Shown: positions 1 through 10,093 of the stretch, piece by piece
Layout of the letters: each line of letters opens with the position of its first letter
Position numbering within the stretch: the stretch's first letter is position 1
NCBI GenBank assembly: GCA_946811185.2
Contig: OX328108.1
Span: 21,957,239-22,021,238, forward strand
Direction of reading: 5' to 3'
DNA from: Hippopus hippopus
Lineage: Eukaryota > Mollusca > Bivalvia > Cardiida > Cardiidae
Length of the DNA: 64,000 bases
Made by a program: the position numbers and the translations under genes
Notes under the pieces: generated by a model
Seen by the model: only the letters and a program-made list of their open reading frames with translations
Told to the model about the DNA's origin: nothing
Databases searched by the model: none

Positions 1-1
1 C

Positions 2-319
2 AATGTAAAAATCAACAGAGCACACAGGGTTGGTCGTTTTAGAGCAGACAAAAATAGACCTATTGTTGTAAAGTTCAACTTCTACCAAGACAAAGTGCAC
101 ATCAAACGTAGAGCATACGAAGTATTAAAAGACACTAGCTATGGGATCAATGACCAATATCCAAAAACAATCCAAGACAGGCGTAAACTTTTATATCCGG
201 TCACGAACAAAGCTAAGGGTGAAGGTAAACACGTGACCATGTCATATGATAAAATCTACATTAACGGTCAATTGTATAACGCACCACGTGGCATCTCTTC
301 CCATGATGCTTCAGGCTAG
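2..319 (+). pseudogene. LINE ORF1 C-terminal part
   Basis: The open frame enters from the window edge and stops at TAG 317-319, so only the C-terminal ~105 codons are visible. The pattern (RAHRVGRF, RPIVVKFNFYQDK, RRKLLYPV, then YDKIYINGQLY) is that of the L1-type ORF1 / Transposase_22 C-terminal nucleic-acid-binding domain. In such elements ORF1p coats the retrotransposon RNA. The endonuclease frame of the same LINE follows directly and in the same reading frame, which fixes its identity. The first 95 codons or more lie outside the window. Confidence 0.75.
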
Positions 320-1354
320 GACAGTGGTATTCGGCGGATCTCTTTTCTGCAGTGGAACGTTAACGGTCTGACAAGTAAAATAGACGATCCTGAATTCATA
401 AACAATATAAACGAATATGATATTTTGTTATTTTCAGAAACTTGGCACAAAAGGTCGAATACTTTAAAATTGACTGGTTTTCATACATTTAGTTTATCAA
501 GGCCGAAAGGCAATAAGAAGGCTAAGCGCTATAGTGGGGGACTAGTTGTTTTCTTTAAGGATTGGTTATATGGAAAAATTGAACTAGTGAAATCTGACAG
601 TAGAGGTATTTTATGGTTTAAATTTATATGTGAATGCTTCAATCTAGAGAGAGATATTTATATGTGTTTAACCTATATCCCTCCGGAAGAATCCAATGTT
701 TATAAAAACAGGGAAACCTCACTATTTGAATTCGACTTTTTTGAGAAACTTAGTGAAGATCTTAGGGTCTATAAAGATTTGGGTGATATATTTCTCTGTG
801 GTGATCTTAACTCTAGAATTGGTTCAAAAGCAGATTTTGTTGATAATTTGAATTTGAACCGATACCTAGATGTGTCAGACTTAAACAATAGATCAGACAT
901 ACCGTTACGTCAGTCATGTGACAAAGTTGTAAATAGTTTTGGACATAAGTTATTGTCACTCTGCAAGCAGCATGATTTGTTGGTAGTAAATGGTAGACTG
1001 GATAACGGTTGTTTTACTTGCTATAAGGTAGTGAGAAACACGGCTGGTTCCAGTCTTGTAGACTATTTGATTACTGATTTGCTTAATTTTCAATGTATTT
1101 ATGACTTTCAAGTGCTAGATTTGAATGAATTCTCTGACCATTGTGCGATCAGATATTCTTTTAAATATAGAACTTGTAATGATTCATTACTAACCTCAGA
1201 CGTAGGTAGAGAAGATACCATGAAAATAGAGTGGGAGATGGACAAAAATGAATTATTTCATGATGAATTGTTAAACAAGACTCATGTGTTTGATTGTATA
1301 ATATCTGATATAGAAAAAATGAAATCAATATTAATGAATGTATTAACAGAATGA
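320..1354 (+). pseudogene. LINE ORF2, APE-type endonuclease domain
   Basis: The reading frame is open from just after the ORF1 stop to TGA 1352-1354. It has the exonuclease-endonuclease-phosphatase landmarks in order: QWNVNGLTSK (Asn), LLFSETWH (catalytic Glu), CGDLNSR (GDxN) and EFSDHCAI (the SDH motif). This domain nicks target DNA for target-primed reverse transcription. No ATG is seen near the start; the first residues are simply in frame after ORF1. All catalytic signatures are intact, but the frame ends 300 codons in. The linker continues one frame over at 1351, so a frameshift near 1350 has broken ORF2. Confidence 0.85.
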
Positions 1355-1624
1355 GTAATGTAATGTATATCTCAGAAAAATGTTTTGGTAAGAAGGTAAA
1401 CTGCAATAAACAACCTTTATATAGAAAGAAAAAAAGCCCGTGGTATAATGAAAACTGTAAAATGGCTAAAACTGAGTTTATAAAAAGTAAGAATTTATTT
1501 AAAAAGAATCCATCGAGTGAGAATAAAATAAGCTTTTTGAAATCACGAAATCACTTCGCGTACGTTAACCGCAAGGAAAAAAGAAAATATTTTATAAGAG
1601 AAGGGTTGAGGCTTTCAGATTTAA
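1351..1624 (+). pseudogene. LINE ORF2, linker between endonuclease and RT
   Basis: Frame-shifted continuation of ORF2 containing a SPWYNENCKMAK segment, which is the usual PWxNxEC linker after the endonuclease domain of LINEs. Coding similarity stops at TTAA 1621-1624, where the 3.7 kb TTAA element is inserted. ORF2 resumes in the same phase at 5342. The stop seen at 1654-1656 belongs to the inserted element. Confidence 0.7.
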
Positions 1625-1834
1625 AGGGCAAATCAACAAGTTTCAGATATGGTTAATTTTCAAATCTACACTTATCAAATAGTAACCTGGTAATGTTGTA
1701 ATTAGAAAAAAAATTAGTAAAAGTACTTTTTTTCAATTCATATTTCTGCTTATTAATTTTTATTGCATCGCTTATCTCCCTTAATTATTGTTGCGTCCCT
1801 TGATTTGTGACGTCATAGGAGAGCTTGTTTCAAT

Positions 1835-2020
1835 ATGGACGTTGTTTACGATAGTGAACTGAGCGATATTGAAGACGAAGAAATAGACGATTCTGGGCCG
1901 GTAAGGACGTACATGTACGAGCCAATTTTTAAAGAAACTTATTAAGTTTCTGATGATGAGGATAAAAGTAACTTTTCGCCCACTGATGACGAAGTTGTGC
2001 CGGACTTTTCAACGTGTTGA
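1835..2020 (+). pseudogene. N-terminal exon of an element-encoded acidic protein
   Basis: From ATG 1835 a 36-codon frame begins with an acidic stretch and a TYMYEP motif, stops at TAA 1943-1945, then stays open in the same frame with more acidic codons to TGA 2018-2020. The acidic start plus YMYEP resembles the N-termini of proteins annotated with a P2X7-type C-terminal cysteine domain in invertebrates; that resemblance is weak. A TGACGTCA-like site lies 20 bp upstream. GTAAGG inside the frame at about 1900 could be a splice donor. It reads inward from the left end of the TTAA element, opposite to the THAP ORF. Confidence 0.35.
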
Positions 2021-2932
2021 GTATTGCGCGCTATTGAAATACTTCTATTACGGGGCGAACATCGCTTACAGAAATATTATTCTATACATGATAAAATTAA
2101 GTGTATGGCATAAACTTTGTTTCATGTGAAGCATTTTCAGTAGATTAACGGGCGGAATTAAACAAAAAAAAAAAAAAAAAAGACGGTTTCAAGGCAGTTC
2201 CACGACAAGACAGTATCCCGACACTTTTGAAGACATTTCCCCGACACTTTAGTTTCATGTCAAATAACCCTTTTCTTGACTTTTACGACTAATAATCGTG
2301 AGATGTTAGTTCTAACTATTTGTTGATGGGTCCTTGTTGATATTTGTACCTTGTAAAGAATTCTGTAAACATTGACGGGTACAAGTTTATTCTCTCGTGG
2401 GTGAAGGGTTACACAATAAATCACGATTTTCATGAGAATAAGAATATTTTGAAATGCTGTTAACCAGCATGATATTTGATAAAAGAATATAATCCGAGAT
2501 TATTAAGAGTTAATTCTCAAAATCATTTTGAAAATTATTTTAGTTGTATTTCTTACCATACAGAAATACATGATCATCAGAGAGAGGGAGAGGGGATCTA
2601 CCTGTGTGAAATACTTTTTTGCTGTTTACCTTGTCCACATGATCCATTCAATGCAAAAATTTATCATACATGTATAGCTATTGTATGTTCCATATAGAGC
2701 TTCTCTGTGAAAGTCTTAAACTTTGAATTGTAATTTGTTCAGTTCTTGTTTGTCTTATGCAAATTGTTTCAATTTGGGTAAGTCTCAAATTGGTCTACCG
2801 TCTACTAGGGACTGAGCGGTTAATACTGACATTCCGGTCAAATTGCGGTATAGACGACTTTAGATTCATTGTAAAAACATGGAAAGAGCTGGTAACTATC
2901 AATTGGTCCTTTATCCACAATATTTTCTATTT

Positions 2933-3164
2933 TTAACTCTTTACCAAACGACAAAATATTAAACAGAACAAATTGAAATCACTTGCAGACGACAAAATAA
3001 AGTTAAATATTTCGAAAATTGAAATTTGTTTCCAGCAGAGTAGAAAACATTGTGGTTAAAGGAGAAAATGCTGGCTACCAGCATTATCTCCTTTTCCTAC
3101 AATGTTTTTAAAAGGCTTCTGTATCGGGGTCGTAAAAACTAGGGATTGATTGATAAAGGGTAAA
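2933..3164 (-). repeat. MITE-B copy (R)
   Basis: TTAACTCTTTACCAAACGAC start, central inverted repeat around GGAGAAAATGCTGGCTACCAGC, and TGATAAAGGGTAAA end. Nested in the Kolobok-like element and moderately diverged. Confidence 0.8.
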
Positions 3165-3277
3165 ATATAAATCCCACAAATTGGGCACGAGTTTTGTATT
3201 GGTTCCCAGGAAACAGTATCCGAAGAGATTAGTACGAGTTGTATGAACTTGTTTCTCAAGAGATGTAAAATACATGT

Positions 3278-3512
3278 TTAAATTGTTACCAAACGTCAAA
3301 TTTATTGACTCAACCGAATTGAAAGCATTTGGAGTCAACAAATTAAATTTTACTCACATGTTTGGACTTGTCTTTGATGGGGTAGAAAACATTGTAGAAA
3401 AAGGAGAAAATACTGGTTACCAGCATTTTCTCTTTTACCTACAATGTTTTCAAAAGGTTTTTCTTTCTTCACAAGGGTCGTTAACACAAAGGATTGTTTG
3501 GTAAAGGGTTAA
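3278..3512 (-). repeat. MITE-B copy (R)
   Basis: Starts TTAAATTGTTACCAAACG and ends TTTGGTAAAGGGTTAA, with the central palindrome around 3385-3450. Second of several copies clustered in the Kolobok-like element. Confidence 0.8.
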
Positions 3513-3618
3513 ACTAAGTTAAACTAAATTCCAATAAACAATCACATTTTATCGGTCGTATTTAAATGCTGTGGATTTGAAATATTCTAATTTTTTATCA
3601 TTTGGGTTAGGTTTAGGC

Positions 3619-3840
3619 TAAACCCTTACACAGATGGCAAAACTTTAGACTTGTCCACTCCACACCGAAAGTATTTGCAGACCACAGATCAAATGTGGCC
3701 TTGACAATAGATTTGAGGGTAGAAAATGTTGTAGGAAAAGAAGATAACTCTGGGTATCAGGACTTATTCCTTTTTTCACCCTGTCCTCAAAAGCCTTCTC
3801 CATTAGGGTGGTTGAAGGTCAGAATTCTGAGGTAAAAGAA
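3619..3840 (-). repeat. Degenerate MITE-B copy (R)
   Basis: Recognisable by the TAGACTTGTCC start region, GGTAGAAAATGTTGTAGG and the TTCAAAAGCCTTCTCC-like segment; the palindrome is largely eroded. Confidence 0.55.
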
Positions 3841-4311
3841 TTGGTGTGTGAGCCTGGTCAAAAACATTCTGTTTCCTAATTTAAAAAAAATGTGTTATTT
3901 TTAATTTTCTCACGTTTGTCTGATTATCAGAGAAAATGACTTGTGTCAAATGTACATTTTCAAAATTTCCATACTGACATGTTCAAAACATTTTTCTCAG
4001 TAGCCTGTCTGAAAGACATAAACTAATATGGATAGGAAAAGGAAATATCCACAAATCAAATTTATATAGATATAATTCAAAATTTGTTCAAAATGCATGT
4101 AAGTTGTCAAATCATTTTTAAGAGTAAAATGTCAAAGAGAAGTAGTGTACGGGATAAAAGCTGTAACATAGGTTTACTGTCACAAACAAACATTGCAGTG
4201 TAAAGGGGTGAGATATGCAAATGTTATGTAATCATTTCCTGTATTGTTTCAACTGGTCGGTGATGGATTAACATTTATGGCCATGACTAGGGGTAGCCAG
4301 ATACTGACTTC

Positions 4312-4600
4312 ACCCTTTACCATACAAACCCTAGATCTAGTTTCCAATACCCAAAGAAAGAGTGTTTGAAAAACAGTGTGGGAAGAAAATGATGTTTGCT
4401 GTTCAAAGAATGATTATTATCCATTGAAAATTAACATCATTTGAACAATGTCGACTTTGTTATTTGTAAAATTTATGTTATGAATTTGGATGAATCTATA
4501 ATTTTGTTAAATGTTGAAATCATTTGGAAAAGGGAGAAAACGGCAGCAATTTCTCCTTTGTTCAGAATGAAGCGATAATGTAGAAAAGGGTAAAATAGTA
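4312..4600 (+). repeat. Degenerate MITE-B copy (F)
   Basis: CACCCTTTACCATACAAACC start, GAAAAACAGTGTGGGAAGA in the middle and AAAAGGGTAAAA near the end. Diverged and interrupted. Confidence 0.4.
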
Positions 4601-4646
4601 CGAATAACAATTCATGTATTCCAATTTCGAGAAAAAAAGAAATTAC

Positions 4647-5024
4647 CTACTTCATGTTGGATTTTCTTTTTGGAAATTGCCGTTGCGGAATGTCTGTCTT
4701 TCGGAGTTTCGGTTTAAGGCCTATCTCCTTTCGACTCGGAGTTTCGAATAATGTCGGCACAGCGTCAGGTTTTAACTGCAGCCTAAAATTCCTATTACCA
4801 ACTTCTTTTGCGAGTTTTGGACTTATTAAGAACTGACTGTCATCGAAGTATTTCAGACACAATTTCGAATGAACCGATGGCAAAAAATCCGTCGCTACTG
4901 TCCGGCCCCGGTTTAAACGTTGAATCCATAGTTTCCTCCTTTTTAATTCCTTCGGAAATTTGAAAATACTAATTCTATGAGTTCCCGAATCGACGTTGCA
5001 GCCATAGGCTGCACAATTTACCAT
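4647..5024 (-). CDS. THAP-domain protein ORF within the TTAA element
   Basis: A 125-residue frame beginning MVNCAAYGCNV. It shows the THAP layout: N-terminal Cys-x4-Cys, an FKFPKELKRRKLWIQRLNR stretch like the conserved FRFPxDxxxRKxWI segment, then a third Cys. The C2CH zinc ligand set is incomplete: the usual CxxH is CLKY here, with Tyr in place of His. THAP domains are zinc-dependent DNA-binding modules common in P-element and Kolobok transposases, where they recognise element ends. The rest of the protein is basic with no recognisable catalytic domain, so it is a first exon or a truncated protein. It starts 313 bp inside the right terminus and reads inward. Confidence 0.65.
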   Translation of the reverse strand: MVNCAAYGCNVDSGTHRISIFKFPKELKRRKLWIQRLNRGRTVATDFLPSVHSKLCLKYFDDSQFLISPKLAKEVGNRNFRLQLKPDAVPTLFETPSRKEIGLKPKLRKTDIPQRQFPKRKSNMK

Positions 5025-5341
5025 TTTTTCGGCTCAATTCTCAGTTAATACTCAGATATCTGCATACAATCATCCGCGTTCCTACTTTATGTCTACTGAC
5101 GGTATACACAGAATGACTCGACAATGACGTCACACATGCATGGGAGATAAGCGAATCAGGGGAAGTAAGCCATGTACCATTTTTAGGGCCGTATATCAGC
5201 GTGACAATTCGGCTGTGGTTTATGGTATGTTACAGGGTGGTATTTATGAAAAATGACGGACACATGTTTAACTGACATCATTTGCAGCTGATTAAAGGAA
5301 AAAAACAGTCTGGTCAAAATATTTTAGGATTTGCCCTTTAA

Positions 5342-6075
5342 GCAAAAAAAGCAGTAGCAAATTTTGGAAAACTTTCCGTAAGTATAACCAAAATCAAGTA
5401 TCAAACATTCCTTAATCAGCGGAGGATTTTTTACAGCATTTTGACAGTGTAACGAGTAACGAAAGTACCAAAAGAACTGGAGCAGAACTTCCCGATCTAG
5501 CCTCCATTACTAACCATGTAGAATTTCTGGATAGACCCTTTACTATAGAAGAAATAAAAAGTAACATTTCGCAGCTGAATAGGAATAAAAGCCCTGGGAT
5601 TGACAATATCGTTCCAGAATTTTTCATCGATAGTAAAGATTTTATCTCCCCTTATCTCGTCATTGTTTTCAACAAAATTTATGATAACGGTATATACCCA
5701 GACGCATGGACAAAAGGTATTATTGTTCCTATATTCAAAAAGGGCGCGAAAGATAATCCTAGCAATTATAGGGGAATTAATCTTGTAAATACAATGGCAA
5801 AACTCTTTTCTCTCTGTTTGACTAATAGACTTAATAAATATTGTGAAAATGAACACCTTTTTACAGATTTACAGTTTGGGTTCAGAGAGAAAAAAGGGAC
5901 AGTTGACTGTATTTATATTTTACATTGCATTATACAAAAGTGTTTATCCAAGAATAAAAAACTTTATTGCGCTTTTATAGACTATGAAAAGTGTTTTGAT
6001 ACAAGTAATCGGGACATGCTGATACATAAACTTATTTCAACAGGCCTTAGTTCCAAATTTGTGAGAATTATTTAA
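5342..6075 (+). pseudogene. LINE ORF2, reverse transcriptase (fingers/palm, first part)
   Basis: ORF2 resumes immediately after the TTAA element in the phase it left. In-frame TAA 5413-5415 interrupts it early. The reverse transcriptase landmarks follow: NKSPGIDNIVPEF, NYRGINLVNT, LQFGFREKKGTVD and motif A AFIDYEKCFDT with the catalytic Asp. The frame ends at TAA 6073-6075 and the protein continues one frame over (GCT at 6077 onward), which is a second frameshift. Reverse transcriptase copies the element RNA at the nicked target. Confidence 0.85.
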
Positions 6076-6076
6076 A

Positions 6077-7471
6077 GCTTTATATACAAAAGTTACGTCA
6101 TGTGTGAAAGTGGCAAACAGTTAAAAAATGTCTGATTTCTTCCATGTTTCAATCGGCTTAAAGCAAGGAGAACCCCTCTCGCCAATTTTATTAATTTTAT
6201 TCGTTAACGATATAAACGACGCATTTGACATCAACAACCTTACAGATGATGATCTGGATATTTTATCTATATACCTTTTAATGTTTGCAGATGACATGAT
6301 TGTTTTCACTACCGATAAAAGTTCCTTACAATTTCAGCTTAATAGTTTATATGAATATACAGAGAAATGGGGTCTTAAAATAAATGTAAACAAAAGCAAA
6401 GTCTGTATTTTTGAAAAACGTAAAAGTAATTGCATCTTCGATTGGGCTATTGCGGGAGAAAAACTAGAAATTGTTGATGAATTTTGTTATTTAGGTATTA
6501 AATTCTTTAGAACAGGTAGAATGCAAAATGCAGTTAATGCACTAAATGATCAAGCTTTAAAAGCCATGAATAGTCTATTGTCTTTATTTAAAAAAGACCC
6601 AACAGATATTAAAACAAAATTGCTTCTTTTCGACAGAATGGTATCTCAAATTTTGCTGTATGCAGCGGAGGCTTGGGGGGTTTATAACTTAAAATCTATT
6701 GACAAAATACACATGAAATTTTTAAAGAAAATTCTTGGTGTAAGTCCTCAAACCCCAAACCTCGCTGTGTACAGAGAACTTGGAAGATATCAAATGTCAC
6801 TTTTGGCGCTCGAAAAGTCAATTAAATATTATCTAAAAATCAAAAGTAATAGAATGTCACTTATTCATACAATATTTAATGAAAATTGCAATATTCAAAT
6901 TGCTAGTAGAAATGCTTTTAACTGGTCTGCAAAAATTAAGAGACTTTTAGATAAAGCTGGATATCCATATATTTGGACAAGAAATAACATAGATAATTTC
7001 AATTTTGTATTAAAAAATATTCAAAGAAGACTTCGTGATAATTTTATACAAGAATGGCAAAATTCGACCAGCAATTGTCTGAAATTAGAATATTATTGTA
7101 ATTTCAAAATGAATTTTGAATTTGAAAATTATTTAACAAACATAAGGGATGAAACACCAAGAAAAACGCTAACAGGCTTTAGACTTGCCTCGCATAAGCT
7201 TGCGATAGAAACTGGGAGAGTCCAAAATATAGACAGGCAGGATCGACTTTGCAGACTATGCAACAATAATAGAATAGAATCAGAATATCACTTTTTATGT
7301 GTTTGTCCAAAATATTGCGAATTAAGATCAAAATGCTTAAATATCCACTGGTTTACAATTGCTAAATTTAATAGAATTATGTCATCTAAAAAGAGAGAAA
7401 TCCAATTAAATACTGCAAAGTTCATTAAAAGGGCACTAGATTTACGAAACAGCTTTTTAAATAACGTTTAA
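6077..7471 (+). pseudogene. LINE ORF2, reverse transcriptase catalytic part and C-terminus
   Basis: After an in-frame TAA at 6122-6124, a 447-codon frame runs from ATG 6128 to 7471. It contains LKQGEPLSPILLILFVNDI (motif B), the catalytic FADDMIVF motif near 6283, a thumb region, and a C-terminal zinc-knuckle-like CRLCNNNRIESEYHFLCVCP segment. No RNase H domain is seen. The clade is not assigned; the L1-like ORF1 and lack of RNase H point to an L1/Tx1- or RTE-like APE LINE. Disruptions in ORF2 total at least two frameshifts, two stops and one 3.7 kb insertion, so the element is dead. Confidence 0.85.
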
Positions 7472-7476
7472 TATTA

Positions 7477-7693
7477 TTGACCCTTATCTGGCTGATTTAA
7501 TTAAGATAAATGCAACTTTCAAGCCATAGTAAAAACCCAAATGGTGCTATTTCAGTTTTATCTTTTGAAGAAAAATACCTTCTAATCAGACAATATAGAT
7601 CCAAGATCATACTGCACGGTCTGTGCCGTCTGATCTTGATCTACAGTGTCCACGAAAAGGTCAGTGAGACGTGATTAGTATCTTAAGGATTAA
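7477..7693 (+). repeat. MITE-A copy in LINE 3' UTR
   Basis: Starts near TTGACCCTTATCTGGCTG and ends TCTTAAGGATTAA. It contains the family core GATCCAAGATCA...GATCTTGATCTACA, a palindrome. Inserted 6 bp after the LINE ORF2 stop. Confidence 0.75.
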
Positions 7694-7852
7694 TCCTACT
7701 ATAGCTTCGATTAATCATTTTTTTTTTCTGATTCTTCTAGATTGTATTTGTACAAGCTTATGCTATATTTCATGTTATCATTTTTGTAAATTGTTAATGG
7801 CAAAATCTTATTTGCTGAATACCAAAATAAAGTCATTTCAGTTGAGTTGAGT
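7694..7852 (+). other. LINE 3' tail
   Basis: Non-coding tail of the LINE with AATAAA at 7826-7831 followed by a short TTGAG-type tandem (GTTGAGTTGAG, 7841-7851), the type of simple 3' end seen in many LINEs. The exact end and target duplication were not resolved. Confidence 0.4.
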
Positions 7853-7880
7853 TTATATTAAATTCTACATGCAAATTTTG

Positions 7881-8475
7881 GGCGATTGCTGTTTCATATC
7901 ATGTTTGCTTATGAAAAAGAAGAAATAGTTTTTCTTCAAGCACGATTTATTTCAGACTCGAGGAAAGACCGGAAAAAAACTATCCGAGCAATATTCATAG
8001 TTGATATGTTCTTCGGTTACACATACTTTCATGTATTACTGAAAACAGCAGATACCGTAGGTTTCACTAAATAGACAGATTCTGTTAGAATGACATCGAC
8101 CCTTTCCCAAACAATCCCGACTTTTATCAACCCTGAGAGAGAAGACTGTAGAAAACGTTGTGGGAAGATGCGGTAACCAGCATTTTCTCCTTTTTCTACG
8201 ATCTTTTCTATCTAATCAAATACAAGTTCCACAATTGGGGCCGCGTTTGATTTGTCATTTGCAAAGGCTTTGGATACGAACGAGTTCATAATTTTGTTGT
8301 GTGGTTAATGGATAAACGTGTAATTATTTTCCCACTTTCCAGGATATGTGAAGCTTTCGATACGAGTGTCGAGAAGTCCTATATTTTCCTGTATTTTTGG
8401 TATAACAGCACTACGAACTCTTTCCGGGTCGTAGTAGTCAAAAGAAGTCCAATTTGAAGAAAAAAAAAAAGGCAG
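7881..8475. repeat. Duplicated segment, copy 1
   Basis: About 595 bp highly similar to 9839-10481, same orientation. Both start GGCGATTGCTGTTTCATA and run through a MITE-B copy into a minus-strand exon-like ORF. Copy 2 has an extra tandem duplication near 10020-10085. Confidence 0.85.
8097..8307 (+). repeat. MITE-B copy (F), in duplicated segment
   Basis: TCGACCCTTTCCCAAACAAT start, palindrome near 8150-8205, GTGTGGTTAA end. It is also present in copy 2 (10094-10314), so it predates the duplication. Confidence 0.8.
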
Positions 8476-8601
8476 GGAACGCTTCGCCTTCTCGCCTAGA
8501 TGTTGGTTCAGCAAGACGATCTGGTCGCAGGTTTTTCTAAAACGTCGTTCAGTATCACTTAAAGTGAATCGTTTGTCAAGAGCTTTCATTCTTGAAGGCA
8601 T
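8305..8601 (-). CDS. Unrecognised exon-like ORF (98 aa)
   Basis: Starts MPSRMKALDKRFTLSD and contains SNWTSFDYYDPERV and FTYPGKWENNY. No family is recognised. The second half is repeated with substitutions in the other copy of the duplicated segment (10310-10470), where similarity is kept at the protein level but the N-terminal half is replaced. The first ~90 codons look like a coding first exon; the last few residues run into MITE-B sequence and are probably intronic, with GTGGGA after the PGK codons as a possible donor. Possibly a real gene start or a gene fragment carried by the duplication. Confidence 0.35.
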   Translation of the reverse strand: MPSRMKALDKRFTLSDTERRFRKTCDQIVLLNQHLGEKAKRSLPFFFSSNWTSFDYYDPERVRSAVIPKIQENIGLLDTRIESFTYPGKWENNYTFIH

Positions 8602-8741
8602 GTTGATGTTGTATCGATTTGGATAGCTAGTTGCTAATAACTTTTACGGTAGGCTCGGGCTATATATATTCTTGATAAAACAGATCATCGGAAGATCTGG
8701 CTTATTTTTGTACGACCCTAAATTATCTCCATAAGCATATT

Positions 8742-9660
8742 ATGTTTAAGATACAAACCAGTGATTATCAGTTACCCTTTCTTTATGTTATGGTCATCAA
8801 AATAAATACTTCTATATCCACCGACATATATTTCAAGTCTAAAGACTCTAAGCAGTATTTAAATTTCAAGTCATGCCATCCAAAACGTACTAAAATTAAC
8901 ATCCCATTTTCCTTGGCTCGTAGAATATGCACCATTGTTTCTGATATAAGTGTTCGTAATTCCCGCCTAAAAGAATTACCTTCTTCATTGATTGACAGAA
9001 ACTATCGAATGCAGGTGATAAAAACAGGATTTATAAAAGCATTACAAATTCTAAGAAACAGTCTTTTAAAAGTTAAAGAAAAGACTGAAAAACTTGTTTT
9101 ACCGTTCGTATCCACCCACAATCCTAAAAACAGTGAACTGTTCGGATTACTAAGATCTAACTTGACTATTCTAAGCGGGGATGAAAAAATTAATAGTATA
9201 ATCACAGACACTAATATCATAAAATGTAAAAGACAGCTCCCTAATCTTAAACGCCTAATTACGCGGTCGGAGTTAAGTGAAGACACACGGTGTGGACTGT
9301 GTGATTACCTTATTGAAGGTAACAACATTATATCAAATGATAAAACTTTTTTTTGTAAAAGAAAATATGGACTCTACTGTTAAAAATGTTATTTATGTTT
9401 GTAATGGGTGTAGGGAATTTTACATCGGACAGACCGGTGACAAATTAAGGAACAGAAAAACAGTACATTATCAACAAGTCAGAGACCCATTAACAAGACA
9501 AATGCCTTTAAGTGCGCATTTAGACAAATGTTCACAAACCTCTCCAAAATTCTCGATCTTTCCTTTCTTTGAAATGCATAACGACAATGTTTCAGCTAGG
9601 TTACTTAAAGAACAATCATTCATCAATAGCTTTATGCCTAAATTGAACATTAAGCCATAA
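8742..9660 (+). pseudogene. Penelope-like element: RT C-terminus and GIY-YIG endonuclease
   Basis: A 5'-truncated Penelope-like retroelement. The first frame (8742-9383) holds the end of the reverse transcriptase (YLNFKSCHPKRTKINIPFS then SLARRICTIV). A frameshift at the T run near 9346-9353 moves the reading into the 9277-9660 frame, which carries the GIY-YIG nuclease core NVIYVCNGCREFYIGQTGDK with downstream Arg, and HLDKCSQ, ending at TAA 9658-9660. The RT active-site YxDD region is missing because of the 5' truncation. GIY-YIG plus this RT is diagnostic of Penelope-like elements; the hammerhead ribozyme just downstream supports it. Confidence 0.85.
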
Positions 9661-9687
9661 CGTCATCAATTATTGCGTTATGTGTGT

Positions 9688-9704
9688 AGCAACGCGACGT
9701 TGCT
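9688..9704 (+). other. Short perfect hairpin upstream of the ribozyme
   Basis: AGCAACG / CGTTGCT arms of 7 bp with a 3-nt loop, seven bases before stem I of the hammerhead. Possibly part of the Penelope-like terminal structure. Confidence 0.4.
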
Positions 9705-9710
9705 ACGTGA

Positions 9711-9760
9711 TTTATTGTTGCCCTGATGAGCTTTCAAAGCGAAACCGGTTGGCAATAAAT
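9711..9760 (+). ncRNA. Hammerhead ribozyme of the Penelope-like element
   Basis: The conserved core is present in order: CTGATGA (9723-9729), stem II GCTT/AAGC (9730-9740), GAAA (9741-9744), a minimal helix III ACCGGT (9744-9749) and a GUU-type cleavage triplet ending at 9750. Stem I is formed by TTTATTGTTGCC (9711-9722) with GGCAATAAA (9751-9759), with a 2-nt bulge. This is the type I arrangement with open stem I and a tiny self-complementary helix III, as known for Penelope-like elements and animal retrozymes, where two copies may pair to be active. It self-cleaves element RNA. Confidence 0.75.
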
Positions 9761-9797
9761 GTTATTGATATATACTCCCATGTAATGTTATTCTCTT

Positions 9798-9800
<3 letters not shown>

Positions 9801-9832
<32 letters not shown>
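9801..9832. repeat. (AC)n microsatellite
   Basis: Sixteen AC units at the 3' boundary of the Penelope-like element, directly before the second duplicated segment. Confidence 0.95.
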
Positions 9833-9834
<2 letters not shown>

Positions 9835-10093
9835 ATTCGGCGATTGCTGTTTCATATCATGTTTGCTTATGAAAAAGAAGAAATAGTTTTTCTTCAACCA
9901 CGACTTATTTCAGACTCGAGGAAAGATCGGAAAAAAAAAAACTACCCGAGCAATATTTATAGTTGATATGTTCTTCGGTTTCATATACTTTCATGTATTA
10001 CTGAAAACAGCAGATACGGTAGGCTTCTCTAAATAGACAGATTCTGTTAGAACGGTAGGTTTCTCTAAATAGACAGATTCTGTTAGAATGACA

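Larger units (their letters stand above)
1621..5341. mobile_element. Kolobok-like TTAA DNA transposon
   Basis: The element runs from 1625 to 5337. It has perfect 10-bp terminal inverted repeats (AGGGCAAATC at 1625-1634 and its complement at 5328-5337) and is flanked on both sides by TTAA (1621-1624, 5338-5341). The TTAA target and AGGG terminus match the Kolobok/T2 group, whose members often encode THAP-domain proteins; a THAP ORF is present here (4647-5024, minus). Subterminal arms are also related: CGCTTATCTCCC near 1770 and its complement near 5145, each followed inward by a TGACGTCA-like site. No complete transposase is recognisable and several MITE-B copies are nested inside, so this is a decayed or non-autonomous copy. 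PiggyBac, which also uses TTAA, is the alternative; the THAP ORF favours Kolobok. Confidence 0.7.

Noticed and set aside
9680..9886. ORF spanning the AC microsatellite
   Set aside because: Runs through the ribozyme and (AC)n; repetitive His-Thr peptide is an artefact.
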